In this document: piece after piece, positions 1 to 8,000 of the stretch
Layout of the letters: every line of letters starts with the position of its first letter
How positions within the stretch are numbered: the first letter of the stretch is position 1
Assembly (NCBI GenBank): GCA_022844575.1
Contig: JALHLL010000010.1
Location: 5,174-29,450 of the forward strand
From: a bacterium
GTDB lineage: Bacteria; Bacteroidota; Ignavibacteria; Kapaibacteriales; UBA961
Reading direction: 5' to 3'
Length of the DNA: 24,277 bases
Notes under the pieces: generated by a model
What the model saw: only the letters and a program-made list of their open reading frames with translations
What the model was told of the DNA's origin: nothing
Database searches by the model: none
Position numbers and translations under genes: made by a program

Positions 1-360
1 ATGGTTTCAACTGGTAATGCCATAAAGGTACATAGGAAATTGTGTAATAATGTAAAAGAGATTCACGAAAAGAATCCTTCACGTCTTTTGGTACTTGATT
101 GGACGGAATTGCAATCGGAAGACTTTGTTGCGGCTATACGTGTGACAGGCGAAGATAGAAGCGGTATGTTAAGCGATATCACAACAGCAATTATTGGGTA
201 TAATAATACCAACATTCGGGGCGTGAATATTCATGCTTTTGAATCGCTTTTTGAGGGTGTGCTTACCGTGTTGGTGAAGAATACGGAGCATCTGCAACGG
301 CTATTCGATAGGATAAGAAAGGTAAAAGGCGTAAGTAATGTGGAACGTTACGAAGGGTAG
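1..360 (+). CDS. Rel/SpoT family (p)ppGpp synthetase/hydrolase, C-terminal fragment
   Basis: Only the last 119 codons are in the window; the gene continues upstream of base 1, so the ATG at base 1 is probably an internal methionine. The fragment has the VHR..C signature near residues 10-15 that ends the zinc-finger/RIS region of long RelA/SpoT homologues. It is followed at residues 42-119 by an ACT domain (DRSGMLSDIT, then a beta strand with NIRGVNI). The ACT domain belongs to the C-terminal regulatory half, which senses ribosome and amino-acid status. The hydrolase and synthetase domains lie outside the window, so whether the enzyme is bifunctional cannot be judged. The stop is TAG at 358-360, and a tRNA follows 72 bases later. 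Confidence 0.88.
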   Translation: MVSTGNAIKVHRKLCNNVKEIHEKNPSRLLVLDWTELQSEDFVAAIRVTGEDRSGMLSDITTAIIGYNNTNIRGVNIHAFESLFEGVLTVLVKNTEHLQRLFDRIRKVKGVSNVERYEG

Positions 361-432
361 TCAGATGGTGTGAAATAATGACAGATTTTGTCAGATACGT
401 GGAACATCGTATTTTCGCAACTCTTAAATGAC

Positions 433-517
433 GCAGAAGTGGCGGAATTGGCAGACGCGCTGGACTCAAAATCCAGTGGGCTCAACACCCGTGCGGGTTC
501 GACCCCCGCCTTCTGTA
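433..517 (+). tRNA. tRNA-Leu (anticodon CAA)
   Basis: An 85-base class II tRNA folds by hand: acceptor 433-439 with 510-516, D stem 442-444/456-458, anticodon stem 460-464/472-476 around loop CTCAAAA (anticodon CAA at 467-469), a long variable arm at 477-492, and T stem 493-497/505-509 with loop TTCGACC. The discriminator is A517, as expected for leucine. CCA is not encoded. The first acceptor pair would be G433-U516, a wobble. It decodes the UUG codon. Confidence 0.95.
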
Positions 518-522
518 CTCTC

Positions 523-560
523 AAAAAGCGGTAAATTCAGCAATGAGTTTACCGCTTTTT
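523..560 (+). terminator. Rho-independent terminator after tRNA-Leu
   Basis: A perfect 13-bp inverted repeat (AAAAAGCGGTAAA at 523-535, TTTACCGCTTTTT at 548-560) encloses a 12-base loop. The run of T at the end of the right arm makes it a good intrinsic terminator for the tRNA transcript, possibly also for the Rel/SpoT transcript. The A-run on the left arm would let it work in the other direction too. Confidence 0.85.
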
Positions 561-753
561 GTTTATTGTTGTATTCTATAACGATGGTACAGACAATAAT
601 AGCCCCTGAACGTGTGTAAGTATCGAAAACACAATATGGTTAAATCGTAGAGCAAAGACTAAGCATTTCCTTATATTCTCATCAATAAAGTGGGTAGAAT
701 TAATTTTATGATCAGTTTAGATTTTGTTCATAATGATATATAAATAAAAATTT

Positions 754-2511
754 ATGAATCTACAAGATGTTCTTAATAAGTATGATGATCCTTCAATGAA
801 AGGATTCAGTACTGGTCTATTACACGATGAAATATCAGTGTTGTTTAATGAGAAAATATATGTCAAGAACATAGATGAAATTGCCGAAAGTATTGCCTTC
901 GGCTTCTGCGAAAATTATAATAAAGAAAGAAACAGATGGGGAACATACTTTGGCCCGATGTTTGAACATTACTTGAACAACGGTACCGTTGCAGAATCAC
1001 CTTCAATTCTTGCTGTTACAGCTGAAATCCTGGATTATTGGCGAAAAAGATCAGAAGAATGTCAGAACCCTATTCTAATAGCACGATATGCAGGTTTAGT
1101 ATATGACTTTACACCTAAAATTAAGAAAGTTAATTCTGACTATAAAATTGCAGAAATATATATAACAGCATTGTTGGATGAAGTTGTAGGCAATTACTTA
1201 AAATTTCCATTTTATGGATTTGACAAAATTGAAAGAGCTTTGGAAGTATCGTTGCGAATAAATCAGAATAATCTAAAAATAAGATCAATTGAAACTTTAA
1301 TGAAATATGAGAAGGAAGTAGCTCAGGATGAAAATTCAGGTACTTGGGGATATTGTTACGATTTATTGGTGAAGAAAAACTTAAAACATTTATCTGAGGA
1401 AGAAGTAAATGAAATAATAAATGAATTGGAAGTAAGATTAGTTAGATTAAGTGCTGATGAAAACTGTAATTTGGATTCGGTTGATAAGGTTATGTTCAGA
1501 TTAACTGAGTTTTATTATAAAAAGAAACAAGTAGTTGAAGTGGAAAGGGTCATTAGGTTTTGTGAGTCAGTGTTTAAGACTCTTGAACAAGAAGAAAATG
1601 CAATGTACAGAGTTGCAAGTTTGGAAAACGTATACAATCAATATCGAAAGTATAATTTAAAAAGCGATTCAGAGAGGTTGTTGGTAGAGATAAGAGAAAT
1701 TTCACCGCGAATAATGGATGAAATGGGGCAGATATCTTATCCTATAAATATTACTGAAGAGTTGATTGAGATGATCAAAAAACAAGTAATCACGACGGAT
1801 GTTCCTGAGACACTTACGAATTTGTTGCGTGATTTTTTTCCAAGAAAAACAAAAATTATTGAATCATTGGACGATCTTGCTACTCATGCACCGTTTTATT
1901 GTTTGTTATCACGACAAATTTGTGATAACAAAGGGCGTGTACTGGCACAAATTGGCTCTTTACGTGACGACTTGGAAGGAAGAATAATGTTATACCTCGC
2001 TGAAATGAGTTTCGTATTCGACTCTGTTCTCATCCACTTTGTACTAAAGGAGGTTATTGAAACAATGTATTTAGATACGGATAAAATTATTGATTTTTTG
2101 AAAGATTCTGCAATAATAGATAAAGAGAGATACAAGATTATTGGTGAGGCTATAGATGCATACTTCAATAACAATTTTACTATTTTTCTTCATTTAATTA
2201 TCCCACAAATTGAAGAAGCTGTACGGAATTTTATTGAGCTATCAGGTGGAAATGTTTTGAAAGAAAAAAGAGAGGAAAAGGGAGTGTATCAACTAAGAAC
2301 CTTTGATGATATACTTAGAGATAAATTGATAATTGAAAAGTTGGGTGAAGACTTCTCACTATACTTTAGAGGTCTTTTTACTGATCAGCGTGGATGGAAT
2401 TTAAGAAATGATATATGCCATGGCATGCTGGACTCCGAAAGATTTACCAAAGTAGCAGCAGATAGAGTGTTACATGCCTTAATTGTTATTGGTGGTATTA
2501 GAAAGGCATAA
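754..2511 (+). CDS. DUF4209 domain protein with HEPN-like RNxxxHG motif
   Basis: 585 residues, no signal peptide or membrane segment, so probably cytoplasmic. The body (residues 1-450) looks all-helical and rich in charged residues, without a motif I recognise. The C-terminal part (about 480-585) carries RNDICHG, with Arg551 and His556. This matches the RNxxxHG signature that defines Pfam DUF4209 and resembles the R-x4-6-H active site of HEPN RNases. The cellular role of the family is unknown; an RNase or defence role is inference only. There is no clear Shine-Dalgarno; the ATG follows an A/T-rich leader, as is common in Bacteroidota. The gene is more AT-rich than its neighbours (two 60-base lines counted by hand give 22% and 27% GC). 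It stands alone between a tRNA terminator and a convergent EF-G-like gene, which suggests recent acquisition. Confidence 0.75.
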   Translation: MNLQDVLNKYDDPSMKGFSTGLLHDEISVLFNEKIYVKNIDEIAESIAFGFCENYNKERNRWGTYFGPMFEHYLNNGTVAESPSILAVTAEILDYWRKRSEECQNPILIARYAGLVYDFTPKIKKVNSDYKIAEIYITALLDEVVGNYLKFPFYGFDKIERALEVSLRINQNNLKIRSIETLMKYEKEVAQDENSGTWGYCYDLLVKKNLKHLSEEEVNEIINELEVRLVRLSADENCNLDSVDKVMFRLTEFYYKKKQVVEVERVIRFCESVFKTLEQEENAMYRVASLENVYNQYRKYNLKSDSERLLVEIREISPRIMDEMGQISYPINITEELIEMIKKQVITTDVPETLTNLLRDFFPRKTKIIESLDDLATHAPFYCLLSRQICDNKGRVLAQIGSLRDDLEGRIMLYLAEMSFVFDSVLIHFVLKEVIETMYLDTDKIIDFLKDSAIIDKERYKIIGEAIDAYFNNNFTIFLHLIIPQIEEAVRNFIELSGGNVLKEKREEKGVYQLRTFDDILRDKLIIEKLGEDFSLYFRGLFTDQRGWNLRNDICHGMLDSERFTKVAADRVLHALIVIGGIRKA

Positions 2512-2531
2512 TGTTGAAAATTATTTAAAAT

Positions 2532-2551
2532 CCCCCGCCTTTCGGCGGGGG
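2532..2551 (-). terminator. GC-rich terminator hairpin between convergent genes
   Basis: CCCCCGCC (2532-2539), loop TTTC, GGCGGGGG (2544-2551). Read on the minus strand the hairpin is followed by ATTTTAAATAATTTT, a U-rich tail suited to ending the EF-G-like transcript. It lies 20 bases past the stop of the plus-strand DUF4209 gene and probably stops that transcript too, although the plus-strand side lacks a clean T run. Confidence 0.75.
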
Positions 2552-2565
2552 GAAGTAAATAAATT

Positions 2566-4698
2566 TTATTCATCATCCTTTTGATGACTTATATAATCTT
2601 GATGTAATTTTTGTTGAATAGGCATTGGTACCGGATGATATTCGGCAAAAACACTGCTGAAAGAAGCCCGCCCTTGTGACATGCTACGCAAAGCCGATGA
2701 ATATTTATCCAATTCAGCCAATGGCATTTTACATTTAATTCGCTGATAATGCCCGTCGGCTTCCATTCCTATAATCAGTCCTCTACGTGCAGGCAAATCG
2801 CTCATAATATCGCCCATATAATCATTGGGGCTTATTACTTCCACATCATATAGCGGTTCAAGTAATTTCGGGTCTGCTTGTATAAAACAATCCTTAAATG
2901 CCATTCTTCCCGCCGTTTTGAATGCCGCTTCATTACTATCCACTGGGTGCATTTTGCCATCAAAAACGGAGACACGAATATCGCGAACATAAGAACCCGT
3001 TATAGGTCCCTCATTCATTTTTTCCAAAACACCTTTTACAATGGCGGGTAAAAAGCGAGCTTCAATTACGCCACCAACAATACAGTTAAGGAAAATCAAT
3101 TTACCGCCCCAAGGAAGTTCATGAACTTCTTCACCGCGTACAGATACTCCATGCGGATTCGCCATACCGTCATGGTATGGCTCCACAATCATATGTACTT
3201 CGGCAAATTGCCCTGCTCCGCCGGATTGTTTTTTATGACGATACATACCCTTTACGGATTTTTGTATCGTTTCTCTATATGGTACTTTCGGTTCGGTAAA
3301 TTCCACATCAACCTTAAACCTATTTTGCAAACGCCATTTTGCTACCCCAATGTGCATTTCCCCCTGACCAAGAATAAGGGTTTGTTTCAGTTCTTGCGAA
3401 TGCTCAACAATAAGGGTCGGGTCTTCTTCTTGCAAATGGTGCAGGGCTATTCCTAATTTATCTTCTTCGCCTTTTTTAGTTGCGTGAACAGCAATGCGTA
3501 CCTTCGGTAATGGAAACTCAATCGGGGGTAATACAAAATGTTCTCCCTTTTCATGGAGTGTATTATTCACATGGGTATTCTTCAGTTTTACGGTAGCCCC
3601 TATATCACCGGCATATAAATGCGCCAAATCCTCACGTCTTTTTCCATTAACGGCAAAAATTTGTCCGAGTCGCTCCGTTACATCCGTTTGTTCATTTACC
3701 AAATCATGTCCATGATGGATTGTACCGGAATAGACACGGAAAAAGGACATTTCGCCAAGATGCGGCTCACTCATTGATTTGAATACAAAAATGGACGGCT
3801 TTCCATTCGGATCACAAACAATGTCTTTTCCTTCCATGGATTTTTTGGGAGGCATTTCAACAGGTGCGGGGACAACATTATCAATAAATCCCATAATACG
3901 ACCGCTGCCCATATCGTTTTTTGCACTTGTTACGAAGAGAGGGAATATAAGCCGATCGACCATTGCATGGCGTAAACCGACTCGTATTTCATCTTCATCC
4001 AATTCGCCGCGTTCAAAATACTGAGCCATCAGATTTTCATCGTTTTCGGCAACTATTTCTATGAGTTCACGATGTAATCTGTCCGCTTTTTCTCTTTCCG
4101 AATCGGGTATCGGTAATTTTTCGGGCTTTCCTCCCTGCGGTGGAAAACGATACATTGTCATTTTGAGCACATCAATAATAGTATTAAATCCTGCTCCTTC
4201 ATTAAGGGGATATTGTACTACCGTTACTTCACGCCCAAAACGTTCTTTCGCTTGTTCAACAGTCTTTTCAAAATCGGATTGTTCACTATCAATCTTGTTT
4301 ACAACAAATATAATGGGGGTATGAAATTGTTGTGTGTATTTCCAAAGTGTTTCCGTACCGACTTCCACACCATGTGCGGAGTTCAATACCATTATTCCCG
4401 TATCCACAACTCGCAAAGCACTAATTACTTCACCTACATAATCATCATAACCCGGGGTATCAATAATATTGATTTTATAATCTTTCCACTCGGCAAACAG
4501 TACTGTACCCATTACCGATGAGCCGCGTTCATGCTCAATATCATGATAATCGGATGCAGTTGAACGTTCCTCTACTGTGCCGCGTCTGTTTATCTCATTC
4601 GATTCGAATAACATAGCTTCGGCAAGAGTAGTTTTACCACTGCCTGCATGACCCATCAGACAGATATTTCTAATATGGTGCGCATCGTACACTTTCAT
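2566..4698 (-). CDS. Elongation factor G-like GTPase (EF-G2 type)
   Basis: 710 residues with the full EF-G domain plan: G domain to about 280, then domains II-V. GTPase motifs are visible: GHAGSGKTT (P-loop, 16-24), DTPGY (80-84), NKID (134-137) and TSAK (G5). Two features set it apart from canonical FusA: the catalytic His of DTPGH is Tyr84, and the switch I RGITI is replaced by ERGSSVMG. Both match what I recall of the EF-G-like/EF-G2 paralogue group (for example the second EF-G of Thermus thermophilus), whose role is unclear. It may act in ribosome recycling or under stress, but nothing here decides this. I chose the ATG at 4698 over an upstream in-frame GTG (4716), because AAGGAG sits 9 bases before this ATG, inside the longer reading frame. 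The gene is monocistronic. Confidence 0.85.
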   Translation of the reverse strand: MKVYDAHHIRNICLMGHAGSGKTTLAEAMLFESNEINRRGTVEERSTASDYHDIEHERGSSVMGTVLFAEWKDYKINIIDTPGYDDYVGEVISALRVVDTGIMVLNSAHGVEVGTETLWKYTQQFHTPIIFVVNKIDSEQSDFEKTVEQAKERFGREVTVVQYPLNEGAGFNTIIDVLKMTMYRFPPQGGKPEKLPIPDSEREKADRLHRELIEIVAENDENLMAQYFERGELDEDEIRVGLRHAMVDRLIFPLFVTSAKNDMGSGRIMGFIDNVVPAPVEMPPKKSMEGKDIVCDPNGKPSIFVFKSMSEPHLGEMSFFRVYSGTIHHGHDLVNEQTDVTERLGQIFAVNGKRREDLAHLYAGDIGATVKLKNTHVNNTLHEKGEHFVLPPIEFPLPKVRIAVHATKKGEEDKLGIALHHLQEEDPTLIVEHSQELKQTLILGQGEMHIGVAKWRLQNRFKVDVEFTEPKVPYRETIQKSVKGMYRHKKQSGGAGQFAEVHMIVEPYHDGMANPHGVSVRGEEVHELPWGGKLIFLNCIVGGVIEARFLPAIVKGVLEKMNEGPITGSYVRDIRVSVFDGKMHPVDSNEAAFKTAGRMAFKDCFIQADPKLLEPLYDVEVISPNDYMGDIMSDLPARRGLIIGMEADGHYQRIKCKMPLAELDKYSSALRSMSQGRASFSSVFAEYHPVPMPIQQKLHQDYISHQKDDE

Positions 4699-4739
4699 AG
4701 CGCAGTTCTCCTTCACACGATTGATGTTAGAAAAAATAT

Positions 4740-4755
4740 CACGTTGTGAAACGTG
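4740..4755 (-). promoter_or_regulatory. Attenuator-like hairpin in the leader of the EF-G-like gene
   Basis: CACGTT (4740-4745) and AACGTG (4750-4755) form a 6-bp stem with a 4-base loop. On the minus strand the stem is followed by ATATTTTTTCT, so it resembles a weak intrinsic terminator about 40 bases before the start codon. It could be an attenuator for the EF-G-like gene. The stem is short and the case is weak. Confidence 0.3.
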
Positions 4756-4861
4756 GATTGGATTCGATTTGAGGTAGTAGTTTTAGGTATGGACAGGTTT
4801 TTGACCTCCTGTTGAATTTTGATGAATGTAAAATAATGATAATATTGGAAATAAGGAACTT

Positions 4862-4892
4862 CAAATATCATAGACACTTCTATAAGAACAAA
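4862..4892 (-). promoter_or_regulatory. Candidate Bacteroidetes-type promoter for the EF-G-like gene
   Basis: On the minus strand, TTTG (4892-4889), a 19-base spacer, then GATATTTG (4869-4862). The consensus for Bacteroidetes primary-sigma promoters is TTTG - 19-21 bases - TAnnTTTG; here one conserved base of the -7 box differs. Transcription would start near 4857 and leave a leader of roughly 160 bases before the ATG at 4698. The spacing fits, but such AT-rich matches are common by chance. Confidence 0.35.
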
Positions 4893-4981
4893 AATGAAAT
4901 GGTATGTTCTTCGGATAGTCCTTAGTGTTTGGCTTCAGAAGGGAATGTACTTCTGATACTCCGGTTTTTACATAAAAACAA

Positions 4982-5007
4982 AAGGCGATTCAGTTCTGAA
5001 TCGCCTT
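4982..5007 (-). terminator. Terminator of the KGD-type 2-oxoglutarate dehydrogenase gene
   Basis: A perfect 12-bp inverted repeat (AAGGCGATTCAG / CTGAATCGCCTT) about a 2-base centre. Read on the minus strand it is followed by TTGTTTTTATG, a U-rich tail. It begins 26 bases past the stop of the dehydrogenase gene. Confidence 0.85.
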
Positions 5008-5033
5008 AATGATTTTTAGATGAAGTACTCTAT

Positions 5034-8000
5034 TTACATGGCTGCAAATGTTGCATGTTTTATCTCATTAAGCTGATATTCATGTACTTTTGCCAAACCG
5101 GTAGCCGAAGCCGCACCAGCATTGCGACCTACATATTTCAGTTGCTGATTTACTAATAGTAATTCTTGCAAATACGGTGCAATAAATGACCATGCTCCTT
5201 GGTTCTTCGGTTCTTCTTGCACCCATAATACATGGGATGCACGAGCATATTGCGCCAATATAGATTTTGCTTTTTCTGTATGGAAAGGATATAATTGCTC
5301 CACGCGGATAATAGCCACATCATTAGCATTTATGCGTTCGCGTTCAGCAAGAATATCATAGAATACTTTGCCTGAACAGAAAATAACGCGACGAACGGAT
5401 TCTTTATTCGTAATTGTCGCATCATCAATTATCTCTTCAAACATTTTATCCGTAAAGTCGGAGATGCGCGAAATCGGTCGGCGCAAATTAGCTTTCGGAG
5501 TCATGACGATAAGCGGTTTACGATAGGAAGCCAGTACCTGACGACGCAGTGCATGGAAATACTGTGCTGGTGTCGTAAAGTTTGCAACTATCATATTATC
5601 TTCTGCACATAATTGAAGGAAACGCTCTAATCTAGCACTTGAGTGTTCGGGTCCTTGTCCTTCGTAACCATGGGGAAGAAGAAGGGTCAAGTTGGAAAGC
5701 TGTCCCCATTTTTCTTCGGCACTTGCAATAAATTGGTCAATGATTATCTGAGCACCATTCGCAAAATCGCCGAATTGTGCTTCCCATAATGTCAAACCGT
5801 TAAGCATAAGCGTAGAATAACCATATTCAAAACCCAAAACACCTGTTTCTGATAGCGGGCTATTGTGAATACGTAATTTTTCCTGATCTTCAGTAATATG
5901 ATTGAGCGGTATATATGCTTCTTCGGTTTGGAAATCAAACAATACCGCATGGCGATGGCTAAATGTTCCTCTGCTTACATCCTGTCCGGTCAATCGTAGA
6001 GGATGACCTTTCAATAATAATGAACCGAAAGCAAGGGCTTCTCCCATACCATAATCAATGAGCGGTTCATCATTTTCAATCATTTGCGCTCGTTTTTTTA
6101 ACAAGTCGGCAAGTTTCGGATTGATGTGAAACTCGGAAGGAACATGTGTGATAGCCGATGTGATCTGTTTCGCAATATCGGAGGATATTCTTGAATCAAC
6201 AGGTTCAAACAATTTTGTGTCATCATTGTAGCGTTTGGAATTATCCTGCCAATTCTCTACTACACGGTCGTTAAATGCTTCGTTTAATGTATTCTTGAAG
6301 TCTTCTTCAAAGGCGGTTAATTCCACCTCGCTGAATGCCTTTTCCTCCATTAGCTGCTTACGGTACACTTGCCTAACTGCCGTATGCTGTCTTATTTTTT
6401 TGTAGAGCAACGGTTGCGTAAATGTAGGTTCATCACCCTCATTATGACCGTATTTACGATAGCCGTACACATCAACAATAACATCATCGTTGAATTTTTC
6501 GCGATATTCAAAGGCAAACATAGCGCAAGCACGAACTGCTTCGGGGTCATCGCCGTTAACATGAAGTATCGGTACTTGCAACATCTTAGCTATACCTGTT
6601 GCATATGTTGTAGAACGAGCATCGTCCGGCGAAGTCGTGAAACCGATTTGATTATTGATAACAACATGAATTGTTCCTCCGGTTTTATAGCCGGATAAAC
6701 GAGCCATGTTGAGCGTTTCGGCAACTACGCCTTGTCCTATAAATGCAGCATCACCATGTACCAAAATCGGTAATGCTGTTGAAAGTGTTCTATCATTGTT
6801 GATATCGTCAATCGCTCTTGCCATGCCTTCGACAACAGGATTAACCGCTTCTAAGTGACTCGGATTAGGTGCAAGTAAAACCTCAATGGATTTGCCGAAG
6901 CGTGATTTATAATCACCTCGCGCCCCCATGTGATACTTCACATCGCCACTACCCTGATAAGAATCGGGGTCGAATTTACCTTCGAACTCGTCAAAGATTT
7001 TTTCATAAGGTTTGTTAAGCAAGTGCGCCAAAACATTTAACCGGCCACGATGAGCCATACCGATGACGACAGCTTTTAAATCTTTTTGGGCTGCTTGTTC
7101 AAGCACTTTTTCCATAAAGGAAAGTGTCGTTTCGCTTCCTTCTAATGAAAAACGTTTATGTCCGATAAATTTTGTGTGTAAGTATTGCTCAAATGCTTCA
7201 GCTTCAAGCAGACTTAAATAATTATGTTTTTTCTCCTCGCGATCGAACTTGACTTCAAAGTGGCTGGATTCGATACGATCTTGAATCCATTCTCTTTGGT
7301 CAGGGTCATTGATGTGCATAAACTCAATACCTATTTGTCTGCAATAAGTATCCCTTAGCGATTCAATAATGTCCCTTAAAGTAGCACGATTAACACCACC
7401 GAGACCGCCTGTATCAAAGTGTCTGTCCAAATCCCAAATGGTGAATCCGTAACTTGACGGATCTAAATCGGGGTAATAATACGTTTGTAAACCGAGCGGA
7501 TTGATGTTTGCTTGTAAATGACCACGCACGCGATAGGAGTGTATCATTTTCGCTACTAATGCTTCCTTATCGAGTACTTCCAATTCATCTTGAGAACCGA
7601 AAGGATTCAAGCGTTTATCAGCTGACCAACGCATCGGTTCGAAAGGAATTTGAAGCTGAGCGAATATCTGATCGTAAAAATTATGTTGCCCGAGTATTAA
7701 CTGACTTAAGTGAGCTAAAAACTCACCCGATTCAGCACCTTGTATAATTCTGTGGTCGTATGTTGAGGTGATATTTAATACTTTACTGATTGCTAACGTT
7801 GACAGAACCTCAGGCATAACCGCTTGAAACTCTGCAGGATATTCAATTCCGCCCGTTGCTATGATAAGACCTTGTCCTTCCATAAGGCGCGGCACAGAAG
7901 CAAGTGTTCCGAGAGTACCCGGATTTGTCAAGGAAATAGTTGCACCCGATAGTTCATCAACCGTAAGTGCGTTTTTACGTGAGCGTGCTATTAAGTCATC

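Larger units (their letters stand above)
4699..5033. other. 335-bp non-coding spacer/leader with several inverted repeats
   Basis: This gap between two minus-strand genes contains no credible reading frame. It holds the KGD terminator (4982-5007), a 7-bp inverted repeat TCAGAAG/CTTCTGA (4935-4941/4950-4956), another AAGAACA/TGTTCTT (4884-4890/4905-4911), a candidate promoter (4862-4892), and a hairpin with a U tract (4740-4755). Most of it is probably the promoter region and untranslated leader of the EF-G-like gene; a small RNA cannot be excluded. Confidence 0.5.

Noticed and set aside
563..599. Inverted repeat TTATTGT/ACAATAA downstream of the tRNA terminator.
   Set aside because: Only seven A/T-rich pairs with a 23-base loop; expected by chance in this base composition.
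428..619. A 63-codon plus-strand frame over the tRNA.
   Set aside because: It is the tRNA gene and its terminator read as protein, with no ribosome binding site or family resemblance.
721..753. TTTG at 723-726 followed by AT-rich bases before the DUF4209 gene, as a possible promoter.
   Set aside because: A -7 element at the right spacing would put the transcription start almost on the ATG, and the bases do not match TAnnTTTG.
2531..2545. CCCCCGCCTT is shared between the 3' end of tRNA-Leu (503-512) and the hairpin after the DUF4209 gene, as if att sites flanked an inserted gene.
   Set aside because: The copy at 2532-2541 is half of a GC-rich terminator hairpin, the match is only about ten bases, it does not reach the tRNA end, and no integrase is present.
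3121..4521. Several 70-110-codon plus-strand frames inside the EF-G-like gene.
   Set aside because: They lie opposite a clearly conserved EF-G coding sequence, lack ribosome binding sites, and their products look like antisense translations.
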